Assembly: GCA_002633005.1 (NCBI GenBank)
Contig: NMRA01000096.1
Location: 699,691-763,690, forward strand
DNA from: Phoronis australis
Taxonomy: Eukaryota > Phoronida > Phoronidae
DNA length: 64,000 nucleotides
Direction of reading: 5' to 3'
The notes under the pieces were generated by a model. That model was not told the DNA's origin and ran no database searches. It worked only from the letters and a program-made list of their open reading frames with translations. A program made the translations under genes and the position numbers. This document shows positions 1-10,288 of the stretch, in pieces (within the stretch, counting starts at the first letter, position 1; every line of letters begins with the position of its first letter).

Positions 1-576
1 GAAATTCGAACCAAAATCGTATGTCATCATTGTAAAACACCGTTCCTTAACAGGCTGTTAGAAAATATTCACAAATGAGTCTTGGTTTACAACTCCCTGG
101 TTCATCCAAACATCAGAGAAACCATACATTGACAATAAGTTGCGGAAAGAGCTTGCCCAATTATATATTAAGTGCTCTCATTATTGCGCAATTTCGGAAG
201 TTTCGCAAGAAAGCAATAAAGACAAACCGTTGTAAACTCACTCGATGTCATTTATGCGCCGCACTGTGCCATAGGGCATCAGTAAAATCATGAAAACGTC
301 GTTACATACATAAAATCAGCTTACGACCACCATACCTGCACTTTGTGCAGACCATGGATAACGAATGCCAAGACTATGGCGGGAAACATATTTAAAGGCC
401 ACTGTCACGTGACCAACGAAGGAATCGGGAGTTCAAAATACGGGGGTTATTACAAATGCTCACAACTACCCAAACAATTCCGTGCATTGTCAATACGAAT
501 GATTGCGTCTTCAGTAACAGCAAGGTCTACCAAGACTAGAGTCATTCTACAAATTTTTACATGATTTTTTTCCAAA
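1..576. other. no gene seen
   Basis: AT-rich sequence with only short unsupported reading frames. The LINE scrap that follows does not continue into it. Confidence 0.5.
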
Positions 577-860
577 CTAATATTCTATGAAACCCCAAAT
601 TTCGGCACCATAAAATATTGATGGGTACACCATTTTATCTAATATCTGAAAAACAAGTGACGTTGGCATGTCGCGACATCTGTGCTGTAATTTCAAAACA
701 CGTAGCGCAGCTTTGTTTCCTTGAAAAGAGAGGTATTTGTCGCTTTCGACAATAACAATTTGAATGTAATGAAAATACCAAGACATTTATAGTGAGATAT
801 AATATCAACTTGTTTGTCAAAGTACCATATTTTATAATGTTTTATAGGGTCATCGTTTCA
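577..860 (-). mobile_element. LINE reverse-transcriptase fragment
   Basis: Read on the minus strand, two adjoining frames match the post-YADD part of the LINE at 42970-44660. DPIKHYKIWYFDKQ corresponds to its PLRAYEKWYYGNQ, ISHYKCLGIFITFKLLLSKA to SQYKYLGIFFTPRLVWSKA, and YPSIFYGAEIWGFIEY to VPTMCYGAEIWGFEEY. A frameshift near 700 separates the two halves. Only this ~280-bp piece survives, so it is a dead fragment of the same LINE family. Confidence 0.8.
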
Positions 861-1235
861 AATTACTTTTGTTTTCATTAAAGTTCCTAATCATTCCCCA
901 TGAGTCACAGCAATACCTAAGACAATTCAAGATACGTTGCACGTTAGTTGCTGTTAGGAGCACAAAACCATGCCATCTCCAATCACATGCTCATCTAATG
1001 AGGTAATAATTATGTCGTTTCTTAATCGAGACTTTCTAAAAACTCGTTGAGACACAAAACACGTAACAGTGGTACGAGCTAAAGAAATCTGTTACACCAT
1101 CACGTGTTTGACATATGATCTTAAATTATATTGATCGTAAAATGATAAATTGACGAGATTGAAGCTGTCAGAGGTGAGATGCGTATCTTATCTATCTCCT
1201 AAGATTACGAAATGAATTTATTCATGTGTTGGCGG
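861..1235. other. no gene seen
   Basis: Spacer between the LINE fragment and the hAT remnant. No terminal inverted repeat of the hAT element was recognised here. Confidence 0.4.
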
Positions 1236-1239
1236 ATCG

Positions 1240-2770
1240 TGTCCGGGAAAACTGAATGAAATTAAGTCAGCCAAATACTACGCAATGGTGTCTGACAGCA
1301 CTCCTGACCAATTCCAAACAAACCAAATATTGGAAACCTTCGTGAAAATTGACGAGAACAACGTAGAAGTAAAAAAAAATAAAAACATGCATGGAGTTCT
1401 TTGCTATCAAAGGGAAAAAAGCGTTGATATCAGCGATGACAGCGTGCAACAGCTGGCTTAAGTCGGAAATGACATTTCATTGTGTCTCACAGGTCTATGA
1501 CAATGCCACAACTATGACAGAAGTGCACGGGAGAGTGCAGGTTCTATTGAAACAAGAAAATGAAAAAGCTGTTATCAATGTCTGTATTGATCACTCATTA
1601 AATTTACGTGGAGAACACTCGTTTTCTGAGAATGCATCGTGCGTGACATTCTTCAGAAAATTGAAGAGACTTTATTCTTTTTTTTTTCTCTTCATCCACT
1701 CACCAGTGGGGCATTCTTAAACAGTACAGTGGAGCATCTGTTAAAAGAGTTAATACTACATGATAGAACTCTCACTAGTCTGCTGTCGAAGTGATGATGG
1801 GTAATTATGGCGAAGTTCTTAAAGCCCTAGAATCCCTGTGTGATCCAGATGAGAACATATTGACACACAAGGCTTTTGAGAATGTCTTCACATTGTCATC
1901 AGTGATTTCACCTTCTTATGCTACGTGTACTTCTGGTATGAGGTACTTATCGAAGTCATTGATGCCCAAGCGTACTTACAAACCTAGGGCTTAGCAGTTG
2001 ACAAAGTCGCTACAAAAATCAGGGATGGGTTAATTTTTCTCCAACAGGAACGTGACAGGATTGTTCAAAATGTCATTGAAAACGCAACCACGAAAGCCCA
2101 ATTGCATGTCGCTGCGGTGGAGAAGCGCGTTAGGATGACAAAGGAACTGACAAGAGAGCAGTTGTCAGACGTAAGTCTATCGTTGACGGACCAAAACAAA
2201 CGAGGAATGCTCGAATGCTTGGACAGATTCGCAGCTGAGTTGAATTCCAGATCGCAAGCAATGGTGCAAATCGTGATTTTGTTCGGTCTCGTCTTAACCA
2301 CTGATTTGACCAACTCCACTGAAGAGTGCATTAAGGCATATATGTGATGAAACTTGCTGGTTTCTATAGCAACTGTGCATCCAAACGGACAATCGAAACA
2401 CCTATATCGAGAAGGCACTTAGAAGTCGCTGGAATTAAGCGGAGAGTTCAGGAATTCGACTTCGTTGGATGTACTTCAGTTCATTAGTGAATTCGAATGG
2501 GAAATTCAGGAGTCACTCTTAAATTTAGTGATAGCCTAAAAGCTGTTTCTGACAATTTATGTATCTGTGGCCTCTTGTGAAAGAAGCTTTTCTAGGTTAC
2601 AGGTCTTTAAAACAAACGCATCTGAGATTTTAAAAAAATGACTCAAACAACCATGGATGCCAGATCTGGCAATGTTTTCAGTTGAAAGCGAGTTGGCCAG
2701 AGACATAGATTTTGATGCTGTCATTGACAAATTCGCGTTTGAGAAAATTAGCATATCGCCATTTGTGTGA
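1240..2770 (+). pseudogene. decayed hAT-type transposase (DUF4371 / ZMYM1-like)
   Basis: A series of plus-strand frames broken by stops and shifts follows the order of hAT/DUF4371 proteins. The segments seen are: EIKSAKYYAMVSDSTPD (about 1258), the YDNA...HGRVQ block with DHSLNLRGEHS (1498-1620), FRKLKRLYSFF (1650-1690), GEVLKALESLCD (1806-1845), VEKRVR and MLECLDRFAAELNSRSQAM (2110-2270), and the C-terminal dimerisation block with VASCERSFSRLQ and LAMFSVESELARDIDFDAVI (2565-2755). The whole core is represented but no frame is intact. Such proteins are transposases or domesticated derivatives; this copy is a fossil. Target duplications were not identified. Confidence 0.8.
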
Positions 2771-2789
2771 AAAGCATGTCTGAACTATT

Positions 2790-3100
2790 AATAATAGCAA
2801 CGAGATTTTTCAACTTCAACATGTTTCAAACATCACAATGACAAGCAATCAAGGCTATCTAACAATCTTGACCCACACAGTGGACAGTAGAACTATCAGC
2901 ACGCATCATAGCAACAAAACACCCAAGACAATTCATAACACCAGTGACAGCCTGTGCTTATTCAGTTCAGGCTTGGGTCAGCTGATGTGAATTTGCTGAC
3001 TCACGGATTTTGAGTTCCTTAGTTGAGACATCGAAAGATGTTGAAGTTGAAAAATCTCGTTCTTTTTATTAATAGTGTCACTTACTTGTCTTCGTTCAGA
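2790..3100. repeat. dispersed repeat with internal inverted arms
   Basis: A segment at 2798-2830 (core AACGAGATTTTTCAACTTC) recurs as its reverse complement at about 3030-3063, so the region can fold back. The stretch 2790-2960 also matches 17290-17465 in reverse orientation, including a shared GACCCACACAGTG block. This points to a dispersed non-coding family. Confidence 0.65.
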
Positions 3101-3678
3101 CCGTGTCTGAATTACCTTTACGGTCACTGAGTACCTTGTATTTTGGATAGCCGATTGTTTTTGCATAGAGGCAAATCTTTAGAGAAGCCTAAGGGGCGTA
3201 CTCAAAGATTTTTTCGCAAATATACACCTGTGCATTTATTTGATTTGACTTTTGATCCTTAAACCAGAGAATATGGGTCATGTATCTTTATTCCAAAAAC
3301 ATACTCTCGTATCATGGAATTTTGGCTTTATTTGTGTTCATGTGCATGTTTGTAAGTTCCTGGTGACTTAAGGCCCGACGACGAACTTGTTTGCACAATT
3401 CTGTTTCAGTGGTCCACCGCGCACTGTTATACAGCATTTGGAGCCTTGTACACGTGCATGCAGTATTTCCAGTATAAACCACAATAAATTCCAGATTTCG
3501 TGTTTCACGCCACGTGACTTTCCAAAATTCTTAAACCAAGGTGGGGATTAGTGAGTAGGCGGGTGTGCATGTGTGTGTGGCTGGGTGGATGAGGGATGAC
3601 ACCGAGAGTTCGCCCCGGGGGTCATTCACGCTAGGTACGCCACTATTTCCCCGACCCTCTGAAATAGTGGATGCGAGC
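3101..3678. other. no gene seen
   Basis: Non-coding spacer up to a G-rich MITE. Confidence 0.4.
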
Positions 3679-3829
3679 CAGGGGCGGATCCAGGATTTTG
3701 TGTTGGGGGGGGGCAGGGCAGAGATTTTGCTAGTAAGACATTCGCACCTCCGTACTGCCAAATGGAATCTGGGAGAATCTTAGGGGGGGGCATGGTCTCC
3801 TTGCCCCCCTCCCCTTAAATCCGCCACTG
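3679..3829. mobile_element. 151-bp MITE with 5-bp target duplication
   Basis: The ends are CAGGGGCGGAT and ATCCGCCACTG, inverted repeats with one mismatch. CGAGC lies directly outside both ends (3674-3678 and 3830-3834), consistent with a target-site duplication. The interior is G-runs on the left and C-runs on the right with no coding capacity. Confidence 0.75.
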
Positions 3830-4037
3830 CGAGCGTAGTGCAAAACAGAGACTTAAATATTCCAGCAAAAAGGCCGTCTTAAATTGCGAGTTGTTACACA
3901 AATTCTCGTTAACCGTAAAAAGTGCAGTGGATCGACGACGATCCCTTGTGTTCGCGAAGAACTCCCACAGAGTTGGGAAACACGAACATCTAATCAATAT
4001 CACATTAAACGAGAGGTTTTAATCGTGGTAATTAGCC

Positions 4038-4139
4038 ATGGGAAGTGACGCGCAGACGAGGAACGACGCCACGCTCGACGTGCACTGTAACTCTAGTACA
4101 GTTTCATCGCACCTGCAAGAGCGGACTGAGTCTCTCAAG
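4038..4139 (+). CDS. candidate first coding exon, unknown protein
   Basis: An ATG in a strong context (gccATGG) opens 34 codons beginning MGSDAQTRNDATLDV and ending QERTESLK. The frame runs directly into a consensus donor, AAG|GTAAGG, at 4139/4140, in phase 0. No protein family is recognised. If joined to the acceptor at 21666 the frame would stop after ten more residues, so it does not extend the ANKRD34-like protein; it could then be only leader sequence with a short upstream ORF, or belong to another transcript. Confidence 0.3.
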
Positions 4140-5769
4140 GTAAGGGTATTCTGATGTGTATCGCAGGCTGATATCTATCTTCTTCAAGGTTATTTAAAAT
4201 TTAAAACTTAATTGTGTATATGTGAGTTATGAGATCTTCATCATTATCAGAAAGAGGTTAGTATGTTCATATTTTTCTGCAGCAACGTCACGACTGCATA
4301 TTTTTGGCTGGGTGGCTGGTTCTCACAGATCTTACATGATACTTTACGCCATTTAAAAGGAACTGGTCACTGAAATCTGTTCATCTGCTGTTAGTCGATG
4401 AGATCTTTAGTTCAGAAATTTTTAAGACAGTCGGATATATTTTGTTTACTTCAGTATTTCCAACGCGAGATATGAAAATGTCTTGTAAAGAAAATGAGCC
4501 AAAATATCGACTCCCTCACATAAATGCGATTCCTGCACCAGGTACGAATTCCCCATGTTTATTCTTTCAGGAGACCACGATGGTTTTATTTGAGGTTATA
4601 CGCACAACAATATGCGAATATTACAAAAATCGATACGTTTTATTTCCATCGTCAATTTCGAAGCTATCAGCGAAAGTTTTTGTACGTCTTGATTTCACCT
4701 GCAGCTGTTAATCGATATACAGAAAGGGTAATCGTTATGCAGTCCGCAGACGAGATTATTCTAAAAACAAAACGTTTCTGTGATAAGCTTCAAAAATCAC
4801 ACCTCTTCTATGACATGATTCATCCTATATTCCACGTAGTTCGTAAACAAAATCAAGAAACGATCTGCTTCAAGCGGTCAGTATTTGACCATGGCAACCC
4901 AGTCATTTCTTTCAATGGAACATTCAAACTGAAGCATCACTTTTATTGGACTATTTTCATGTTTTTAACCTGTATAACATGTATCAGTTTTTTTCAAATT
5001 TAAATGGGTTACGTGTACAGATGTACCCCAAAATGTAACAATTGACTTTCCGACGGGCATCGACATATGCCGTATACACAGGTGTTTGGGATAACGGTCA
5101 CTCCGAGCAGTACCGCAGACGGAAGCAGACATGTAATGTGGAAAGATCACTTCATTTTAATAGAATTTCAAGCAGTCAAAAGTTCATTTTATCATGGATA
5201 AAAGTTAACTCAACTGCCAGCTCGCACAGATATCAGTCCGCGTGACAATTTCTAGATTTTGAATTAGATGATTCATATTTCATATATGTTCGTAATAGCA
5301 TATCTAAATATTTGAATACTTATATTAGATACTACTTACATGTATATAGTTCTGTGTATACTACTTTCATCTATGTACTGTCTACGACCCAGAAATAATG
5401 CTACGACCCAAAAATAATGCCTCGCCATTTCTGGGTTTGTCATTGTTTCCCTTTTATGTTCTGTGTATTATTCAATACAGAAATATCACCTTGAAAAAAA
5501 CTCTTTTTTCACAAATCTACGATCCGGGATACGTACCGATAAATTTATTGTCGCTCTCCTCAAACAGATAAATATACTCACTATCTAGTCGATACAGCAA
5601 TCAGTAGTGTTATACTTGTTCATCACTGCCTGTACCAGACTGGTCACCAACAAGAGCGGGCATTATTAGTCAATTCTGCATGTGTTATTGAAACTTAATA
5701 CGCTACGCTACACAGAGAGGTAGATATGTTACATCTTGTTAAAATCGACTTGATTTTTGTGCAGCACTG
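4140..5769. other. no supported gene
   Basis: AT-rich sequence. A 159-codon frame at 4524-5003 has no recognisable domain and a composition like translated AT-rich DNA, so it is not called. Confidence 0.4.
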
Positions 5770-5925
5770 AACGTATCAGGGGCGGCTCACCATAGGGGGC
5801 TGGGGGCACTATAGCCCCCACTTATTTCAGTGCTTCGTCGCCCATGGGCATGGGTGGCTTGCACCATAGGCGGGCTGGGGCTATAGCCTTCCACTTACTT
5901 CAATGCTGCGCCGCCCATGTATATA
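5770..5925. repeat. MITE-like repeat, GGGCGGCGCACCAT family
   Basis: Two imperfect internal copies of a block ending in a CGCCCATG core (near 5838 and 5910) alternate with CACCATAG-type segments (5788 and 5863). The same ends occur at 19105-19125 (ATGGGCGGCGCACCATC) and 49165-49285, showing a dispersed, partly palindromic family. Confidence 0.55.
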
Positions 5926-7177
5926 TGAGATTTAATATCTTGATTGGTTTTACATATGCAACTGTCATTATTCGGTCGTTGCAACTTAAGCATGCCAACC
6001 TGTCAACCTAATTTTGTAATGTTTAGTTAAGATCAATAACGAGACTGTTTCAGCATCGGAGCTTTGAGCTTTTGGCTAAATAGACGCGTTTCTGTTCGCG
6101 CCAAAACTCCATCTGAAGCGTTTTATGTAATGTACACATTCAGTGAGAGTTGGAATTCCATTTTCGAGGACGGGGGTTCGTGAAATTATTTGTCTAGTAT
6201 TCATAGTGTTGGTAGGTATAGTTTACTATGCATCCAGGTGAAAGTCATAAGATTTGTTATCTCACTGTCGCACTTTTAAAGTGGAACTTGCAGGCTAATT
6301 CCTTATCTCTGCAATTGCTGGCCAAATTAGTTAGAAACACAACATAAAGCGACGATGTGAATATGAAGTAGCTTGAAAGTTGCTAAATGTTTTTAGAACG
6401 AGTTTTGCGGCGAAAATGACCCGCCGCAAATCACTGAACCGTGTCCAGTAAGTATCGGACGTGGTACCGGGGATTAAAACTGCCCGAAGCAAGCTTCGTG
6501 AGCACGCCAGGTTCGTCATTGGTGCAAAGGTCACTTATCGGCAGAATTTTTTATTTTCACATTTAGAAGTTTGTCAATGAATACAGCTGCACATTGTTCA
6601 ACGTAGATAATTATGTTAAAACGTCTTTGTCGTTTAGTTCCTGCTGTACATTAGCATAGTTAGGAGCATGCAAATACATCTTAAAAGGACGAGAAAAGTG
6701 AATTTCTGACATCAACCTCAGCGGGTTCTAATGTTCTGCTGGCGGAGCTGCGCCCGACTTGAATGTCTGTGTTGTATCTAGTCAAACCAGGCAACGACAA
6801 GTCATCTGTAGCGCGTTTGGTTTAGAATTTAGATCTTCGAATAAAGTCGATAAATGTGCGCTCGGTAAGACCTTCCATCATTACCCTTATTGACTGACAT
6901 GACACTTTTGATTGTTTCAATTAATTCTCAATTGGAGTGTTTTACCTGCAAATATTCACGTTTTTGGAACAGCAAATCTTTCCAAAACTCATGTTACATG
7001 AACAATTGAGACTCAGAGGTGGATTTAAATAACCACAAAACGACAAATGTTTTAGATATTTGCCTTAAAAGAACAAAAAAAGGTTTTGGAAGATTCAGTT
7101 AGCCAAAACGCTATTTTTAGCAAGAAGTGCTGGTGGACCTTTCCTAAGCGAAGTGGCCGAGGGTTACTGTAGGATTA
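5926..7177. other. no gene seen
   Basis: Non-coding sequence up to the left end of the foldback element. Confidence 0.4.
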
Positions 7178-8060
7178 GACCGGCAGCCCAGAGCACTTAG
7201 CATAGATGAACGAGGTACCAACATCTGACCACAGGAGCATTTAAAGTCCACCACAGTATGTACAGAAATGGACGTCTGCCGTTGCCTGCACTCTGGGTGT
7301 GACCCCTGGGGGCCTTACAAACAGCCCAAAAATGAGCTAGACTAGATATTCGAGGTACCAACCAAAACTGATTTTTAAAAAACGAATAATAGTACCGCAC
7401 TGAACACCAAATGACCCATGACAGACAAATTGTACTCTGGAATGGGTCCGGCAGAAACCAAAAATGGACCCCCCAAAAATGAGCTAGCACATACATTCGA
7501 GGTACCACACAAAATCAATTCCATGTGATTCAATACATGTCACAGATCACTAAAACCCCTATGACAGACAAAATACACTCTGGGTTGTGCCCGGCAGAAA
7601 CCCCCAAAAATCTCAACCATGGTATGCCATCAAAAATTTGAGCTAGACTAGATTTTCGAGGTACCGGCCAAAACTGATTTTAAACGAACAATAGTACCGC
7701 ACTGAACACCAAATGACCCATGACAGACAAATTGCACTCTGGAATGGGTCCGGCAGAAACCAAAAAAGGACCCCCCAAAAATGTGCTAGCACATACATTC
7801 GAGATACCACAAAAACAATTACATTAGATTCAATACATGTCACAGGTCACTAAATGCCCTATGACCGGCAGACAAAATACACTCTGGATTGTCCCTGGCA
7901 GAAACCCTCAAAAATCTCAACCACGGTTTGCCATTTTTGAGACAGTTAGATTTTCAAGGTATCGGCTTAAACTGATTTAAAACCAACAATCGTGCTGCAC
8001 TGAAAACCCAATGACCCGTGAAAGACAAATTTTACTCGGAAATAGTCTACCAAAAACCCA
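7178..8060 (+). repeat. left inverted arm of the foldback element
   Basis: About 2.5 tandem units of ~300 bp. Each unit carries a CGAGGTACC block followed by blocks matching ACCCATGACAGACAAATT and CCGGCAGAAACC. Units become more divergent toward the centre of the element. Confidence 0.8.
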
Positions 8061-8579
8061 GAAAGGACCTTAAAAAATGGAGGTACAATCGTTCATGCAG
8101 CTTTCCCCTGCTAATTCAAGTACTCGGGTGGGAAATCCAAACAACTGGACAACAAGATATTAAAAATTGCAACACGAAAATCGAAGTACACAATTGGTGA
8201 CAAAAGTTGTGTATTTAATGAGTTAACTGCAAAAAGCGGGACCGCAGGAAACAAAAACTAATTATAAAAAACTTTCGTTCACTAAAGCCTGTGTTTACTC
8301 TCATGATCACTACAAGCGAAAAGCAGACGGGTGTCAAGATGTAAGACAGTTAACTCGCCTAGTGGTAACTTTTTGATGAAATTTTTACATGATGTCGAAA
8401 TTCAGTGTAGTGTATAGTGTTTGCAATGTTTTAGTTTCGCGGAGTCATTTGTCGATGGCCGACATAATGTCTTCCGTGATAAAATACAAATCACCCCTAA
8501 TTTGGTGCGCAGCCACCCGGTGGAGTCCCAATGCAATTTAAAAAAATGTATAAACAACGATGTGTTTCCGTAACAAGGG

Positions 8580-8800
8580 TTCTCGCTGCAACATTGCCTG
8601 AAAATTGCATGCAATGACAGGGTGTGACGTCACAGCAGCAGGGAAAGTGAGGCCTCTGGAAATCTTGATGAAAGACTCATCTGGGACACTTATCAGCTTC
8701 TTCTCAGAGTTAATAAGCGTAGATGTCCCAGACGAAAGAAAGTTAGAAGAAAACATATGCCTCTTATTTAATGAAGGGAGGAGTCAAAGATGTCAATGAA
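8580..8800 (+). pseudogene. transposon ORF remnant with HAxTGCD motif
   Basis: A 64-codon frame starts MHAMTGCDVTAAGKVRPLEI and ends at a stop near 8799. It resembles, from memory, the HAxTGCDTxSAF-GKGK segment of uncharacterised element-associated proteins common in marine invertebrates. The flanking frames contain stops. It is probably what is left of the coding part of the foldback element or of an element nested in it. No catalytic motif is visible. Confidence 0.4.
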
Positions 8801-8943
8801 GCGTCGATATCTGAAATTAATAGAGGTGACCGGAAAAATGAACAAGGTAATAACTGTAATTGATAAAATATAAAAAAACGAAAAAAATTTCAAATGTTTT
8901 CATAGTGTTAAACCAAAATGCCCAGTTTCACGTCAAAAAACAG

Positions 8944-9175
8944 TAAATGGTGGTGAAGGAGCCCCCATTTGGCGAAGTGGGCAAAAAGGTCCGCCTCAGA
9001 GAAACAAACATTCCGTGGAAACGAGACAAAAGTCCACTAAAAAGGCGCAGACGCAAAGTTCACAGTACTGAAGGTGGTACCCCGATTTTTTAGTCCTCCA
9101 GCTTTTCTGTTAGCAAAAGGTCCACTTGGTCAGAAATTCGAGCCCCCCTCCCCAAAACTAGATGTCCAACATCAA
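8944..9175. repeat. dispersed repeat, copy 1
   Basis: Shares long blocks with 28600-28790, including CCCCATTTGGCGAA, GGGCAAAAAGGTCCGCC and ACAAAAGTCC. Nested inside the foldback element, so it inserted later or was captured. Confidence 0.7.
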
Positions 9176-9339
9176 GAAGACTGACTGCGCATTGCTTCCT
9201 CCTTGCCGAAAGACACTATTGAACAAGCTCAAACGAGCCCATGTTGCCTTGCTCTGAGGCCAAGTGGATTCGGCCGATCCGGGAAACGGTTTGGATCCTC
9301 TTACCTACGGTTGGAAGGTACAAGATGGATACTTCATAG

Positions 9340-10286
9340 CGTATTTGGTAACCAGTAACATCTATTTGAATCACATGGAATTGTTTATTGTGGTACCCCG
9401 AATGATTACCTAGCTTCTTTTACTGTGTAATTGAGTTTCTGGTGAACGCCTTCCAGAGCACAATTTGTTTTCTGTCATGGGTCATCTGGTGGATTGTTGG
9501 TTTTAGTCAGTTTTAGCCGGTACCTCGGGTATCTAATGTACCTCAAAGTTTTGATAGCATATATTGTGGTTGAGATTTTTTAGGGTTTCTTCCAAGCACA
9601 ATTCAGAGTGTATTTTGTCTGTCATAGGGCATTTAGTGACCTGTGACATGTATTGAACCTCATGGAATTGGTTTTGTGAGGTACCTCAAATGTATAAGCT
9701 AGCTCATTTTTTTTTGGGGGGGGGTCCTTTTTTGGTTTCTGCTGGACCCATTCCAGAGGGCAATTTGTCTGTCATGGGTCATTTGGAGTTCAGTGTGGTA
9801 CTATTGTTCGTTTAAAATCAGTTTTGGCCGGTACCTCGAAAATCTAGTCTAGCTCAAATTTTTGATGGCATACCATGGTTGAGATTTTTGGGGGTTTCTG
9901 CCGGGCACAACCCAGAGTGTATTTTGACTGTTATAGGGGCTTTAGTGATCTGTGACATGTATTGAATCACATGGAATTGATTTTGTGTGGCACCTCGAAT
10001 GTATGTGCTAGCTCATTTTTAGGGGGTCCTTTTTGGTTTCTGCCGGACCCATTCCAGAGTGCAATTTGTCTGTCATGGGTCATTCGGTATTCAGTGCCGT
10101 ACTATTGTTCGCTTTAAATCAGTTTTGGCCGGTACCTCGAATATCTAGTCTAGCTCATTTTTTGGGGTCTTTGTAAGGCCCCCAGGGGTCACACCCAGAG
10201 TGCAGACAACGGCAGACGTCCATTTCTGTACATACTGAGGTGAACTTTAAATGGTCATCTATGCTAAGTGCTCTGGGCTGCCGGTC
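9340..10286 (-). repeat. right inverted arm of the foldback element
   Basis: Reverse complement of the left arm, with the CCGGTACCTCG block at about 10130, 9828 and 9518, a period of ~300-310 bp. Confidence 0.8.
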
Positions 10287-10288
10287 TA

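Larger units (their letters stand above)
7178..10286. mobile_element. 3.1-kb foldback transposon with ~0.9-kb inverted arms
   Basis: The left end reads GACCGGCAGCCCAGAGCACT and the right end is its exact reverse complement; TA flanks both ends (7176-7177 and 10287-10288). Similarity continues inward for roughly 900 bp on each side (about 7178-8060 and 9340-10286). Each arm is built of roughly 300-bp direct repeats. The shared GAGCTAGACTAGAT-type block recurs at about 7332, 7639 and, degraded, 7938, and inverted near 10150, 9850 and 9540. The middle holds a transposon ORF remnant (8605-8799) and a second dispersed repeat (8944-9175). This architecture resembles foldback elements such as Drosophila Galileo/FB and sea-urchin TU. 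No intact transposase is present. Confidence 0.85.

Noticed and set aside
4524-5003. 159-codon open frame
   Set aside because: AT-rich, no domain, no splice or poly(A) context, and an overlapping frame of similar quality on the same strand.
7197-7843. Minus-strand frames with repeated VLAHFWGV[HL]FWFLPDPFQS text
   Set aside because: The protein repeat is only the ~300-bp DNA unit of the foldback arm read in frame; there is no start, domain or conservation evidence.
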